Under the pieces are notes generated by a model. It was not told the origin of the DNA and did no database searches. It was given only the letters and a program-made list of their open reading frames with translations. Shown here one piece after another: positions 50,075-59,067 of a stretch of 64,000 nt of DNA. The DNA is taken from positions 434,001 to 498,000 of the forward strand of contig OY969431.1 of the NCBI GenBank assembly GCA_963699305.1. Reading direction: 5' to 3'. Positions within the stretch are counted from its first letter, which is position 1. Each line of letters starts with the position of its first letter. The position numbers and the translations under genes were made by a program. The DNA comes from JBGQAS01 sp963699305. GTDB lineage: Bacteria > Chloroflexota > Anaerolineae > Anaerolineales > Anaerolineaceae.

Positions 50075-51325
50075 ATGATTCGGAACGCTTGTTCACGCAT
50101 CCAAAAGGGAGGGGTGTGTTTTTTTGTGTTTCTCTTGCTTCTTGGATGCATGCAAGAAATCCCTTCGGTGAATGAAATTTCAGTTGCTCTTGGTTCATCG
50201 GATAGTTCCATACCAGTATGGAATTCTGCTCCGGTGTGGATACGTGAAATCCGCGAAATTCCAGCCGATGTTCTTTCATTACCATTTTTCAATCACTTAT
50301 TGCGGTTGTTAATTGTCGAGGCTGAGTCCTTGGGAAATTCAGAAACTGCAGATTTGCTCATAAAAATTGGTACGAGCTATTTTCCAACAGATGCATTTTT
50401 TCCCTATCGGCGAGGATTATTATTGATACCTGCAACTCCAGAAAGGTCAGAGCAATACTTGACCTTGGCAGGAACTTTCAATCCTAACCGAAGGAACACG
50501 ATCGATCCAATAGTGAAAGCGTTGGGAAACACAAGGATTGATTTGGAAGATTATTGGTTGGAAATCAGTGATGCGCTCGCAGCAGCAGGAGAATGGGGGA
50601 TTGCACGGCAAACGGTGCAAAAAGCTTTACAAATCGATCCAGCTTTACCATATGCGTTGGCGATGCTGGGACAAATTAAAGATGCAATGGGAGATGACGG
50701 ATTGTCAGATATTTCTGAAGCACTAACCATTGATCCCTCATCCACATATGCGTTAGCACTAATGGGCACGCATTGGTTGGGAAAGGGCGATTTGACTTCA
50801 GCGTTGGAATATTTCAACATGCTGGCAGTATTGCAACCGCAGGAGAGTGCCTGGCAGATCAATATCGGTAATATCGCGGCACGCAATAATGATTTTGGAC
50901 AAGCACTTAACGCTTTCCAACTGGCTGCTGACCTCCAACCCAAGGAGCCCAGGAATTGGCAGCAATTGGCACAATTCTGCCTTGCTTTTTCCATCCAGGT
51001 GCATTCGATCGGGCATAATGCCGCCACACACGCTTTGTTATTGGATGCGGACGAACCACTTTCCTCAGAACTCATGGCTCGGATATTTCTAGTTGAAGGC
51101 GATATGGATAATGCAGGAAAATTCTTTCAGCGTGCACTGAAGTTGAACCCTGAATTCTCTTCAAGCCATTACTACCTGGGAGTTCTGCTATTTACCCAAG
51201 GACGTAAACTGGAGGCGTATAATCAGCTTCTTGAATCTATTCGAATTTCTGGCGAAAATGGTTACGGCGAGATGGCAAGGAAATTCCTCGAAAATTATTT
51301 CAATACAACGCAGGGCTTAACATGA
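50075..51325 (+). CDS. TPR-repeat lipoprotein
   Basis: 416 residues if begun at ATG 50075; longer frames reach 50021 but lie inside the promoter region. Signal VCFFVFLLLLGC with lipobox Cys. From about residue 150 several tetratricopeptide repeats are visible: SDALAAAGEWGIARQTVQKA followed by LQIDPALPYALAMLGQ, DLTSALEYFNMLAVLQPQES, DFGQALNAFQLAADLQPKEP and DMDNAGKFFQRALKLNPEFS. An extracytoplasmic protein-interaction scaffold. It overlaps the next lipoprotein gene as ATGA, so the two are co-translated. Confidence 0.8.
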   Translation: MIRNACSRIQKGGVCFFVFLLLLGCMQEIPSVNEISVALGSSDSSIPVWNSAPVWIREIREIPADVLSLPFFNHLLRLLIVEAESLGNSETADLLIKIGTSYFPTDAFFPYRRGLLLIPATPERSEQYLTLAGTFNPNRRNTIDPIVKALGNTRIDLEDYWLEISDALAAAGEWGIARQTVQKALQIDPALPYALAMLGQIKDAMGDDGLSDISEALTIDPSSTYALALMGTHWLGKGDLTSALEYFNMLAVLQPQESAWQINIGNIAARNNDFGQALNAFQLAADLQPKEPRNWQQLAQFCLAFSIQVHSIGHNAATHALLLDADEPLSSELMARIFLVEGDMDNAGKFFQRALKLNPEFSSSHYYLGVLLFTQGRKLEAYNQLLESIRISGENGYGEMARKFLENYFNTTQGLT

Positions 51326-52011
51326 CCAAGCGAAATTTCATATCCGGCGTCCTTTTTTTGATTTCTCTACTACTCACATCGGGCTGCACGAGTGTGTATG
51401 AATTGCTCAATCCTGAAGTAACACCACAATACGGGAATGAAATAGGGATTGAACAGGAAAAATTGATCTTGTTTTCCGATAATTTCACCGGCGCCTCATC
51501 ATGGCATCAATTATCCAATGGTGAAGGCTCAAAAATCGCTCTTGAGCATCAGGGTTTGCGTATCGTGGTAAACCAGGCAAACTTTGATTATTGGACAACT
51601 CCAGGGAATTCGTTCAACAATGTCATCGTTGCTGTCGATGGCAGTAAATTAGGTGGGCCGGATAATAATGTTTTTGGAGTCATCTGCCGATACCAAAATT
51701 CAGAAAAATTTTACGCATTTCTCATCAGCAGTGATGGATATTACGGAGTATTGAAAGTTAAAGAAGGAAATTATCTTTTGTTGAGTGGCCCTAATATGGC
51801 ATATAGCGACCATATTATTCAAGGAAAGGGTACAAACAGAATACGAGCGGACTGTTCCGGTTGGTCACTTTCACTTTTTGTAAACGGATTTCAACTGGTC
51901 AATGTTTCAGACCTTGAGTATTTATCAGGTGATGTTGGATTGATTGCGGGAACCGAAGAAGAGCCTGGAGTGGATATCCTCTTTGATAATTTCATCGTTT
52001 ATGCGCCTTGA
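51322..52011 (+). CDS. Lipoprotein with concanavalin-like domain
   Basis: 229 residues. Signal and lipobox LLLTSGC. The body (LILFSDNFTGASSWHQLSNG, EHQGLRIVVNQANFDYWTTP, FGVICRYQNSEKFYAFLISS, IRADCSGWSLSLFVNGFQLV and closing DILFDNFIVYAP) is a beta-sandwich of the laminin-G/DUF1080-like kind, as in the N-terminal half of the lipoprotein at 1718. Probably glycan or surface binding. Coupled to the upstream TPR lipoprotein (4-nt overlap) and followed 4 nt later by the mtaB-like gene. Confidence 0.75.
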   Translation: MTKRNFISGVLFLISLLLTSGCTSVYELLNPEVTPQYGNEIGIEQEKLILFSDNFTGASSWHQLSNGEGSKIALEHQGLRIVVNQANFDYWTTPGNSFNNVIVAVDGSKLGGPDNNVFGVICRYQNSEKFYAFLISSDGYYGVLKVKEGNYLLLSGPNMAYSDHIIQGKGTNRIRADCSGWSLSLFVNGFQLVNVSDLEYLSGDVGLIAGTEEEPGVDILFDNFIVYAP

Positions 52012-52015
52012 GTAA

Positions 52016-53290
52016 ATGAAGATCTATCTGGATAGTGTGGGTTGCAGATTGAACCAGGCGGAAATTGAAAGATTTGCCCGCCAGTTCCGCGCAGCCGGGC
52101 ACATTTTAGTGGGGAATGCAAAAGAAGCTGATCTAATGGTGCTCAATACGTGTTCCGTCACTTACAAAGCAGATTCGGATTCCAGACAAAAAATTCGACA
52201 AGCGCACCGGAATGGATGCCCGGAAATTATTGTAACGGGATGCCTGGCGACTCTCCATCCAGAAGAAATGATGAAAATACCCGGAATCCAAAAAGTGATT
52301 TCCAATTCAGAAAAATCTTATCTCGTGGAAGAATGTTGCGAAGTTGTAAAAACGGACCCTAATTCGGATGTATTCAAGCGATTACCAATTCCAGGAAAGC
52401 GGGAAAGGACGAGGGCATTTATAAAAGTGCAGGATGGATGCAACCATCATTGCACTTACTGCATTACACGTATTGCGCGCGGGAAAGCTACCAGTGAACC
52501 AGTCGAATCCATTATTTCAGAAATTAATATTGCAATTTCAGGTGGAGTAAAAGAAGCAATCCTATGTGGAGTGCAATTAGGATCCTGGGGTTATGAATTC
52601 AACCCCGTTGAGAATATTTCGACCCTGGTAAATGCCATTCTAGATCATACAGAGCTCCCCCGGTTACGTCTGTCATCCATCGAACCCTGGAGTTTGGATG
52701 ATGAATTCTTCACGTTATGGGAAAATCCCAGGATGTGCCGTCAACTGCACCTTCCGATGCAATCAGGATCTGAGAGAATCTTACAGTTAATGAACCGTGA
52801 CAATACTAAGGAGTCGTACGAATCAATCGTCCAGAAGATACGAAGCGCGTGCCCAAGCATTGCTATCACGACCGATGTGCTGGTAGGTTTTCCAGGTGAA
52901 ACGGAAGAAGATTTCACAGAAACCCTGGATTTCATTCGCAGGAACAATTTTTCCGGGGGTCATGTTTTCACATTTTCAGAGAGAACTGGGACCGGCGCAA
53001 GGCTCTTACCAAACCCGGTGACTGATTCTGTCAAAAGTGAACGGAATGCAATAGTACGAAAAACGTTGAAGCAATTAGCGGGTGAATATCAGCAGCAATT
53101 TATTGGAAAAATACTGCCCGTACTCTGGGAATCCAGCAATGAAATAGATGACTCTCATTTTCGCTTGACAGGCTGGACCGACAACTATATCAGGGTGGTA
53201 ACTATCGCGGACCAAAACCGACATAATCAAATTGACAGCGTACGTTTGGTGGAGAAGGATATAGATGCCTGGAAAGCCCAAATTCAATAG
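52016..53290 (+). CDS. mtaB: MtaB-like tRNA methylthiotransferase
   Basis: 424 residues, MiaB/MtaB family. N-terminal UPF0004 domain with three cluster cysteines (SVGCRLNQAEIERF, LNTCSVTYKAD, VTGCLATLHPEEM). Radical SAM domain with CNHHCTYCITRIARGKATSE (CxxxCxxC), then LHLPMQSGSERILQLMNR and VLVGFPGETEEDFTETLDFI. A C-terminal TRAM-like strand region ends the protein. The YLDSVGCRLNQAE start and the sequence order fit MtaB (2-methylthio-t6A at tRNA position 37) better than MiaB or RimO. Confidence 0.9.
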   Translation: MKIYLDSVGCRLNQAEIERFARQFRAAGHILVGNAKEADLMVLNTCSVTYKADSDSRQKIRQAHRNGCPEIIVTGCLATLHPEEMMKIPGIQKVISNSEKSYLVEECCEVVKTDPNSDVFKRLPIPGKRERTRAFIKVQDGCNHHCTYCITRIARGKATSEPVESIISEINIAISGGVKEAILCGVQLGSWGYEFNPVENISTLVNAILDHTELPRLRLSSIEPWSLDDEFFTLWENPRMCRQLHLPMQSGSERILQLMNRDNTKESYESIVQKIRSACPSIAITTDVLVGFPGETEEDFTETLDFIRRNNFSGGHVFTFSERTGTGARLLPNPVTDSVKSERNAIVRKTLKQLAGEYQQQFIGKILPVLWESSNEIDDSHFRLTGWTDNYIRVVTIADQNRHNQIDSVRLVEKDIDAWKAQIQ

Positions 53291-53291
53291 C

Positions 53292-54287
53292 ATGAAGGCT
53301 GCTGTCGTCCACCAACCTGCACCAATCGCATCGAATCCTTTACTGATTGAAGATGTACCTTTACCCACCCCTGAAATTGGACAAATTCGAATCAAGGTTG
53401 AAGCTTGCGGGGTTTGTCATACCGATTACCACATTGCGACAGGGGAGCTAAAACCACCCACATATCCCCTTATCCCCGGACACCAGGTTGTTGGCATTGT
53501 TGACCAGATAGGCGAGCGAGTCAGCAAACACAAAATCGGTGACCGGATAGGAATCCCCTGGTTATTTGAGACATGCGATAGATGTTTTTATTGCAAGAAC
53601 GGAAACGAAAACCTTTGTTTGGATGCTCATTTTACAGGTTTTCATGTTAATGGCGGATTTGCGGAATTTATGGTGGCAAACGGCGATTATGTATTTTCCA
53701 TTCCTGCGACATTGAAGTCTGAGCAAGCAGCTCCCTTGCTGTGCGCTGGGATCATCGGATACCGATCAATCCGCCAGGCAGAGATCAAGGAGGGAGAAAC
53801 AGTTGGATTAATTGGATTTGGAGCGAGTGCCCACCTGACGATCCAAATACTTCGAAAATGGAGCTGCAAGATTTTCGTATTCACAAGAGCTGAACGGCAT
53901 CGCAAACATGCTAACGAATTGGGGGCAGCCTGGGTGGGAGACATCGATCAAAACCCTCCTGTACGATGTGATCGGATGATCCTTTTTGCTCCGCGAGGGG
54001 AATTTATTCCATCCGCAATGATACATTTACGAGAAGGAGGTACGCTTGCCATTAATGCAATCACGATGTCAGATATTCCCGGTTTCCCATATACAACTAT
54101 TGCAGGGGAAAAGACTATCCGTTCGGTGGCAAACGCGACCCGGCAGGATGCCAAAGAATTTTTAGAATTTGCGGAAAAATATCAACTCACATCAACGATT
54201 AAAGAGTACAAAATTGACGACATAAATCAAGCTTTTAAGGATATGGAATCTAGCAGCTTTGATGGTGAAGCTGTGATCACCTTCTGA
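53292..54287 (+). CDS. Zinc-dependent alcohol dehydrogenase
   Basis: 331 residues from ATG 53292, 1 nt after the mtaB stop. MDR fold: EACGVCHTDYHIATGELKPP (catalytic Cys and His region), YPLIPGHQVVGIVDQIGERV (GHE-type motif with Gln), and CDRCFYCKNGNENLCLDAHF (structural zinc, four Cys). The cofactor fold is EGETVGLIGFGASAHLTIQI (GxGxxx). It resembles the AdhP-like branch in length. The second ligand motif GHQ instead of GHE is unusual. Substrate unknown. Confidence 0.88.
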   Translation: MKAAVVHQPAPIASNPLLIEDVPLPTPEIGQIRIKVEACGVCHTDYHIATGELKPPTYPLIPGHQVVGIVDQIGERVSKHKIGDRIGIPWLFETCDRCFYCKNGNENLCLDAHFTGFHVNGGFAEFMVANGDYVFSIPATLKSEQAAPLLCAGIIGYRSIRQAEIKEGETVGLIGFGASAHLTIQILRKWSCKIFVFTRAERHRKHANELGAAWVGDIDQNPPVRCDRMILFAPRGEFIPSAMIHLREGGTLAINAITMSDIPGFPYTTIAGEKTIRSVANATRQDAKEFLEFAEKYQLTSTIKEYKIDDINQAFKDMESSSFDGEAVITF

Positions 54288-54905
54288 TCACAAAATATTG
54301 AAAAAGAAAGCTAACGGTATAAAGAACATACCAAATCCAAGTAATCCACCTCCGACCGTCTGAGCGATAGTATGACGTTGCATGCGGATCCTCGACCAGG
54401 CAACCAGTGGGACAAGAAAAAACATCCATAACCCCCATATTCCCATCAACATCCAGAAAATCACTGCGAAGGCGGAAGAAGTGGCAACATGTGCGCTTAT
54501 TTTCCAATAATGATTTATTCCAAACATCATCAAAGTCTGCACAACGCTTATCACCGAAATCAGGATAATCAATACCGGTGCTTGAAAGGCGAACATCAGA
54601 ATCAATGAAAACCCCATACAAACCAAGGAAAAAATATACGGTTTACTTCTTTGTTGGCGTAAATAGACGTCAAAATCAGTCACGCGACCTTTTCGGGATA
54701 AGATGAAAATATAAAGTGATGGTATTAAAATATTGACCATGACTGCTTCAAGACACCAAAACCACGCCGACTTACTTTTTAATGCAATAGCCGTCACCAG
54801 CATGATAATAGTGGTTAAGAATGGGGGACTGGCGACCCTCGAAATAACGCGGGCGAGCTGAGTCAATCTCGATTTTTGCAATGTTGGAAGAGAGTTGTTT
54901 GTCAT
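54288..54905 (-). CDS. PAP2-like membrane phosphatase (divergent)
   Basis: 205 residues from ATG 54905, with about five helices. The late motifs KISAHVATSSAFAVIFW and WSRIRMQRHTIAQTVGGGLL resemble PAP2 motifs 2 and 3 (SGH and SRxxxxxHxxxDV). Here SAH replaces SGH, and no KxxxxxxRP first motif is evident. It may be an inactive or diverged member. Convergent with the dehydrogenase gene, with no gap. Confidence 0.6.
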   Translation of the reverse strand: MTNNSLPTLQKSRLTQLARVISRVASPPFLTTIIMLVTAIALKSKSAWFWCLEAVMVNILIPSLYIFILSRKGRVTDFDVYLRQQRSKPYIFSLVCMGFSLILMFAFQAPVLIILISVISVVQTLMMFGINHYWKISAHVATSSAFAVIFWMLMGIWGLWMFFLVPLVAWSRIRMQRHTIAQTVGGGLLGFGMFFIPLAFFFNIL

Positions 54906-55171
54906 AATGAGGAAGCGTCTCGAGTAATTATTGTACATCATATCAAAAATCCACAAGTAAAGGATTGATCGCTTTTGATTTTTTGTGAACGTAGTGAAAA
55001 ATGTAAAACCTCCACTGAGGTCAATAAAGATTCTTATCAAATATTCACATACGGTTTCGGAGATATCAACCAAGATAGAGTAGAGGATCTCAAAGGTTTA
55101 CCCGGTAAATTAGATTATCTTCGGGGACTTGAAAGCAAACCATTTATTTGAATGAGTTTGAATTAATCCAC

Positions 55172-55201
55172 TTGGCAAGTCTCCACACACTAGGGTATAA
55201 T
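55172..55201 (+). promoter_or_regulatory. Promoter of the rpmH-rnpA-yidC-jag operon
   Basis: TTGGCA (55172-55177), 18-bp spacer, TATAAT (55196-55201), 35 nt before the rpmH ATG. The 330-nt gap upstream (54906-55171) shows no other feature; no DnaA-box cluster is present. Confidence 0.7.
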
Positions 55202-55236
55202 TCAGCGCCACAATTTTTTTACTTGAGAGGAAGTTC

Positions 55237-55410
55237 ATGGCAACAAAGCGTACATATCAACCCAGAATCCACCGCCGCGTGAGAGTGCACGGCTTTCGCC
55301 AGCGCATGTCCACTGCCGACGGACGTGAGGTTCTCAAACGACGACGATTACGCGGACGACATCGTTTGACTGTTACATCGAATAACCACGTGAAGAAGAT
55401 CCGCTGGTAA
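55237..55410 (+). CDS. rpmH: Ribosomal protein bL34
   Basis: 57 residues: MATKRTYQPRIHRRVRVHGF then RQRMSTADGREVLKRRRLRG and RHRLTV, the clear L34 core. It has a 2-residue N-terminal and an 11-residue C-terminal extension (TSNNHVKKIRW) compared with typical 44-46-residue L34. Preceded by GAGAGGAAG. First gene of the conserved rpmH-rnpA-yidD-yidC-jag operon. Confidence 0.95.
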   Translation: MATKRTYQPRIHRRVRVHGFRQRMSTADGREVLKRRRLRGRHRLTVTSNNHVKKIRW

Positions 55411-55481
55411 ATCGACACACAAAGCGATAACGGGTTTCCAGCGATCAGCCACCTTAACGGTACGGAGAATGCAGGGAATGC

Positions 55482-55826
55482 GTGAAACGCAAGTTCCGAT
55501 TAACGAGAGATCGTGACTTCAGCCGGGTGAGGCAAAATGGAAAAACCTTTGCCCACCCGTTTATTGTGTTGATAACTACTCCTAATGAAAGTACAATTAC
55601 CAGAGTTGGCATTATCACGAGTCGCATGCTTGGAAATGCTGTAAAGCGGAACCGCACCCGCCGTCAGGTTAAGGCAAGCATGCAAGATCTTTTTCATCAC
55701 ATACCTTCCGGATGGGACGTGGTCATCCTGACTCGGAAAAAGATAGTGGATGTGCCCTATTTCGAGATAAAATCCGTTTTGAAGGACCTCTTGATTCAAG
55801 CGGATTTATGGAAAGAAAATGGCTAG
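55482..55826 (+). CDS. rnpA: RNase P protein component
   Basis: 114 residues, GTG start at 55482 behind AGGGAATGC. Cofactor of the RNase P ribozyme in tRNA 5' processing. Seen: KRKFRLTRDRDFSRVRQNGK at the N-terminus and the RNR signature GNAVKRNRTRRQVKASMQDL. Follows rpmH by 71 nt and overlaps yidD by 8 nt. Confidence 0.95.
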   Translation: MKRKFRLTRDRDFSRVRQNGKTFAHPFIVLITTPNESTITRVGIITSRMLGNAVKRNRTRRQVKASMQDLFHHIPSGWDVVILTRKKIVDVPYFEIKSVLKDLLIQADLWKENG

Positions 55827-56112
55827 TGTAGATATCGTCAAAGGCGAGTACGATAGTGAGCCACGCTTGCGAGATCTGGCATTCAATTTTAGGAATATTC
55901 CCCGCTGGATCCTGTTGGGATTTATCCGAGCATATCAAAAAATAATTTCTCCTGCTCTGCCCTCGGATACCTGCCGGTTTTTTCCTTCCTGTTCTCATTA
56001 TGGTTACCAGGCAATTTACAAGTTTGGAGCTTTCAAAGGAGGGATCATGGCAGTGAAACGGATTTTTCGCTGCAATCCCTTCAATCCGGGCGGGTTCGAC
56101 CCAGTCCCATAA
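55819..56112 (+). CDS. yidD: Membrane protein insertion factor YidD
   Basis: 97 residues. The core LGFIRAYQKIISPALPSDTC, then RFFPSCSHYGYQAIYKFGAF, GGIMAVKRIFRCNPFNPGGF and DPVP is the family signature (conserved cysteines, HPGGxDPVP variant). It has an N-terminal extension of about 25 residues. It assists YidC. Confidence 0.95.
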   Translation: MASVDIVKGEYDSEPRLRDLAFNFRNIPRWILLGFIRAYQKIISPALPSDTCRFFPSCSHYGYQAIYKFGAFKGGIMAVKRIFRCNPFNPGGFDPVP

Positions 56113-56128
56113 AATTGAAAAGGAAACT

Positions 56129-57238
56129 ATGAAAATAACGAAATTTATCCCTGTTTTGATATTGCTGCTTGCCAGCATCATCCTGAGTGCATGCTCGGGA
56201 GGGGTAGGCGCTAATAATTTTCCCGGAATGACCGTTGACGGGAACTTGGCTTACATAGCCTATGGTGCCCAGGTTCGCTCGGTCAACCTGGAAGATGGAA
56301 CGATCCCCTGGAGATTTCCGGAGAAAGTAGAAAATAAAGCGTATTACACAGCACCTTTAGTAACAGAAAAATACATCATCATCACCAATTATTCAGGTGA
56401 TTTATACGCGTTGAACAAAGATGGAAAAGCTGCCTGGTCAGCTCCATTTGTCGCCAAGGGGAGATGGTACGGGGCTCCGATTCTTTGCGGTGACTTAATT
56501 GTCGGTGCCAATGGTGATAACAATCTGTATGCATTGAATATGAATGGTGGTGTGGAATGGGAAATCACACCGACTGTTGCGGCGGAGCAACTCCCAACCA
56601 ATGCCAAGTGGGGCAACTTCTGGTCAGCACCAGTTTGCGATGAAAAGACCATCTACCTGGCATCCCTTGACCATCAGTTATTCGCCATTGATAATACGAC
56701 GCACAAAATCAAATGGGCAGTGAATCTTGAATCCCCAGCGATTGCTGCACCAGTGTTGCACGAAGGGTATGTGTACGTTGGTACCATCGGCGGTGATCTT
56801 TTCAAGATCAATACAGAGGATAATCATGATGTCGTTACGAAGCACCTGGATGGTGAGATTTGGACCCGTCCAGTGTTCAAAAATACAACCCTCTTTATTG
56901 GGGTTAAACCAACCAAGAAGACTGGGAAAATCTATTTGCTTTCAACCAAGGATTTAAAGGAAGCCGCAAAACCTACTGATACCGAGTCACCGGTAACCAC
57001 CATGGGCGTGATAGTCCAGGACGGTGTTGCTTTTGGGACAGAAGGCGGAATTTTCTATAAATCCAGTTTTGACGGCGAAGTGGTCAAATGGCAAAACACG
57101 ATACCAGGAAAAGTATATACCGATCCAGTGTATGCCAATGAAAAACTATGGGTTGCGGTATTTGGTGGCGAAGATCTGTTGCGCTACTTCAATTCAGCCG
57201 GCAATCTTTCCGAATCCTTCCGGATTTCGGCGAAGTAA
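56129..57238 (+). CDS. PQQ-type beta-propeller lipoprotein between yidD and yidC
   Basis: 369 residues. Lipobox ASIILSAC. Seven or so blades with the PQQ-repeat pattern (NLAYIAYGAQVRSVNLEDGT, GDLYALNKDGKAAWSAPFVA, NNLYALNMNGGVEWEITP, HQLFAIDNTTHKIKWAVNLE, GYVYVGTIGGDLFKINTED). The fold is like BamB. Placed in the middle of the conserved yidD-yidC pair, 14 nt before yidC. A folding or insertion partner outside the membrane is plausible from position, but BamB itself belongs to outer-membrane assembly, which this lineage is thought to lack. Confidence 0.8.
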   Translation: MKITKFIPVLILLLASIILSACSGGVGANNFPGMTVDGNLAYIAYGAQVRSVNLEDGTIPWRFPEKVENKAYYTAPLVTEKYIIITNYSGDLYALNKDGKAAWSAPFVAKGRWYGAPILCGDLIVGANGDNNLYALNMNGGVEWEITPTVAAEQLPTNAKWGNFWSAPVCDEKTIYLASLDHQLFAIDNTTHKIKWAVNLESPAIAAPVLHEGYVYVGTIGGDLFKINTEDNHDVVTKHLDGEIWTRPVFKNTTLFIGVKPTKKTGKIYLLSTKDLKEAAKPTDTESPVTTMGVIVQDGVAFGTEGGIFYKSSFDGEVVKWQNTIPGKVYTDPVYANEKLWVAVFGGEDLLRYFNSAGNLSESFRISAK

Positions 57239-57252
57239 AGGATAGGGAAAAC

Positions 57253-58194
57253 ATGTGGGATGCAATAATCATTACTCCTTTTGTGAACATTCTTTTGGGG
57301 ATTTATCGCCTGATCGGAAACAATTTTGGCATTGCGATCATCCTCTTTACACTGTTAATCCGTTTATTGACGCAACCCCTTACTGCCAAGCAAATCAAGG
57401 CGACAACTGCGATGCAAAAACTACAGACGGACAAACGTTGGTTGGATATTCAAGCAAAATATAAGAACGAAAAAGAAAAATTGGCACAGGAACAGATGAA
57501 ATTGTACAAAGAAATGGGCGTCAGTCCTTTTGCTTCCTGTTTGCCAACGATCATTCAATTTCCAATCATCATTGCCTTATACCAGACCCTGATCCTTGCA
57601 CTGGCAAATACTCCTCTCGATTTGTACAACCTGACTGGTCACATCTGGGAAACCCTTTTCAACAAAGTGGCTTATTTGAACGTTGCCAGCGTCATACCAA
57701 TCAACCGGCAATTCCTCTGGATGGACTTGAGCTTGCCAGAACGGGTATTCATCCCCGGAATCAGCTTTGGGATCCCGGTACTTGCGATTATCGTGGTAGC
57801 CACCACGTACCTACAACAAAAATTAATGACCCCTCCTCAGACCGGTCCACGCGACCAAAGCACCGCCATGATGGGTGCCATGAACATTTACATGCCGCTG
57901 CTGATGGGATGGATAGCTCTTTCATTAGCTTCCGGTCTGGCGCTATACTTTGTGGCATCAAACCTAATCGGTATACTTCAATATGCTTTGCTTGGGAGAC
58001 TAAATTGGAAAAATTTACTTCCTAAGAGCATGCGTGGGAATGTAATTGATGCAAAAGCATCCAAACCAATCGAATCCAAATCTGTTGAACCTAAACAGGA
58101 GAAAAAATCTTTCCTGGAATCGTTATTAGGCAGTGGATTGAACAACAAACCCAAAGACACGAAAGATGTGAAAAAACCGAACGGGAAAAAGTAA
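57253..58194 (+). CDS. yidC: Membrane protein insertase YidC
   Basis: 313 residues from ATG 57253 behind AGGATAGGG. Short (Gram-positive type) YidC without the large periplasmic domain. Five helices: FGIAIILFTLLIRLLTQPLT (with the conserved Arg of the groove), MQKLQ...YKEMGVSPFASCLPTI (cytosolic hairpin), FPIIIALYQTLILALAN and MNIYMPLLMGWIALSLASGL. The C-terminal tail is Lys-rich (KDTKDVKKPNGKK), for ribosome binding. Inserts membrane proteins alone or with Sec. Followed 22 nt later by jag. Confidence 0.95.
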   Translation: MWDAIIITPFVNILLGIYRLIGNNFGIAIILFTLLIRLLTQPLTAKQIKATTAMQKLQTDKRWLDIQAKYKNEKEKLAQEQMKLYKEMGVSPFASCLPTIIQFPIIIALYQTLILALANTPLDLYNLTGHIWETLFNKVAYLNVASVIPINRQFLWMDLSLPERVFIPGISFGIPVLAIIVVATTYLQQKLMTPPQTGPRDQSTAMMGAMNIYMPLLMGWIALSLASGLALYFVASNLIGILQYALLGRLNWKNLLPKSMRGNVIDAKASKPIESKSVEPKQEKKSFLESLLGSGLNNKPKDTKDVKKPNGKK

Positions 58195-58216
58195 TTGACT
58201 CAAAAAGAGGAAAACC

Positions 58217-58963
58217 ATGGTAGCTGAGAAAAATACCGTCGAGATCCATGCCGATACAGTAGAAGAAGCCATTTCCAAGGGGTTGGAAGAAATGGGCGTA
58301 AGCAAGGATGAAGTATCTATCGAGATTATCGATAAAGGTGGACGAGGGTTATTCGGACTGGGTGGACATCCGGCACATATTAAGCTGGTGTTAAAAGAAG
58401 ATATCCTTGAAACCGAAAAAAACAAAGATAAGGAATTGGATGTCAAACCTTCGTTGCCTGAAGTTCCGGTAAAAATGACAGCCGATGAGGATCACGAGAT
58501 CCAGGTTGCGCGAGTAGTGGTCGAAGCGTTAATTGAAAAAATGAAAGTCAGAGCACGTGTGAAAGCGAAATACCTCGAACCTGACCCTACTACTGGCGAA
58601 AAGACCATTTTTATTGAAATTCTTGGAGATGATCTCAGCATTCTCATTGGTCGCCGTTCCGAGACTCTCAACGCAATCCAATATATCAGCAGTTTAATCA
58701 TTAGCCGTGAATTGAATAAATGGGTGCCCTTCATGATCGACGTCCAGGGCTACAGGGAACGCCGTGAACGCCAGCTGAAATTATTGGCAAAACGCATGGC
58801 GGAACAAGCCATTTCCACTGGAAGGCGTCAGATCCTGGAACCGATGCCTGCGAATGAACGCCGCCTTATCCATATCGAATTGAGAGAGCACCCTGATGTG
58901 GAGACCTCCAGCATTGGAGAGGAACCAAACCGTAAAGTTACCGTCTTCCCCAAAAACAAGTAA
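58217..58963 (+). CDS. jag: RNA-binding protein Jag/KhpB
   Basis: 248 residues in the usual order. Jag-N: NTVEIHADTVEEAISKGLEE and IEIIDKGGRGLFGLGGHPA. KH domain: IFIEILGDDLSILIGRRSET then LNAIQYISSLI, with the GRRSETLNA loop. R3H: RRERQLKLLAKRMAEQAIST and LEPMPANERRLIHIELREHP (R-xxx-H). Binds RNA and affects cell elongation/division in other bacteria. Last gene of the operon. Confidence 0.95.
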   Translation: MVAEKNTVEIHADTVEEAISKGLEEMGVSKDEVSIEIIDKGGRGLFGLGGHPAHIKLVLKEDILETEKNKDKELDVKPSLPEVPVKMTADEDHEIQVARVVVEALIEKMKVRARVKAKYLEPDPTTGEKTIFIEILGDDLSILIGRRSETLNAIQYISSLIISRELNKWVPFMIDVQGYRERRERQLKLLAKRMAEQAISTGRRQILEPMPANERRLIHIELREHPDVETSSIGEEPNRKVTVFPKNK

Positions 58964-58968
58964 CCTGC

Positions 58969-59003
58969 AAAGGGTGTTTCTTCGTGAAACACCCTTTACT
59001 TTT
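58969..59003 (+). terminator. Terminator of the rpmH-jag operon
   Basis: 12-bp perfect stem AAAGGGTGTTTC / GAAACACCCTTT (58969-58980 with 58986-58997), 5-nt loop, followed by ACTTTTCC. Confidence 0.85.
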
Positions 59004-59017
59004 CCATTTTGTAAGGC

Positions 59018-59048
59018 TTGATTATCCACCGATTGACTGCGCTATAAT
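59018..59048 (+). promoter_or_regulatory. Promoter of the nucleoside phosphorylase operon
   Basis: TTGATT (59018-59023), 19-bp spacer, TATAAT (59043-59048). The ATG is 19 nt downstream with GAAGGTG in between. It probably drives the three genes to 61645. Confidence 0.6.
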
Positions 59049-59067
59049 CTAATCAGAAGGTGAAATC

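Noticed and set aside
59034..59039. TTGACT as -35 of the phosphorylase promoter
   Set aside because: It is only 3 nt from the TATAAT. TTGATT at 59018 with a 19-bp spacer fits better.
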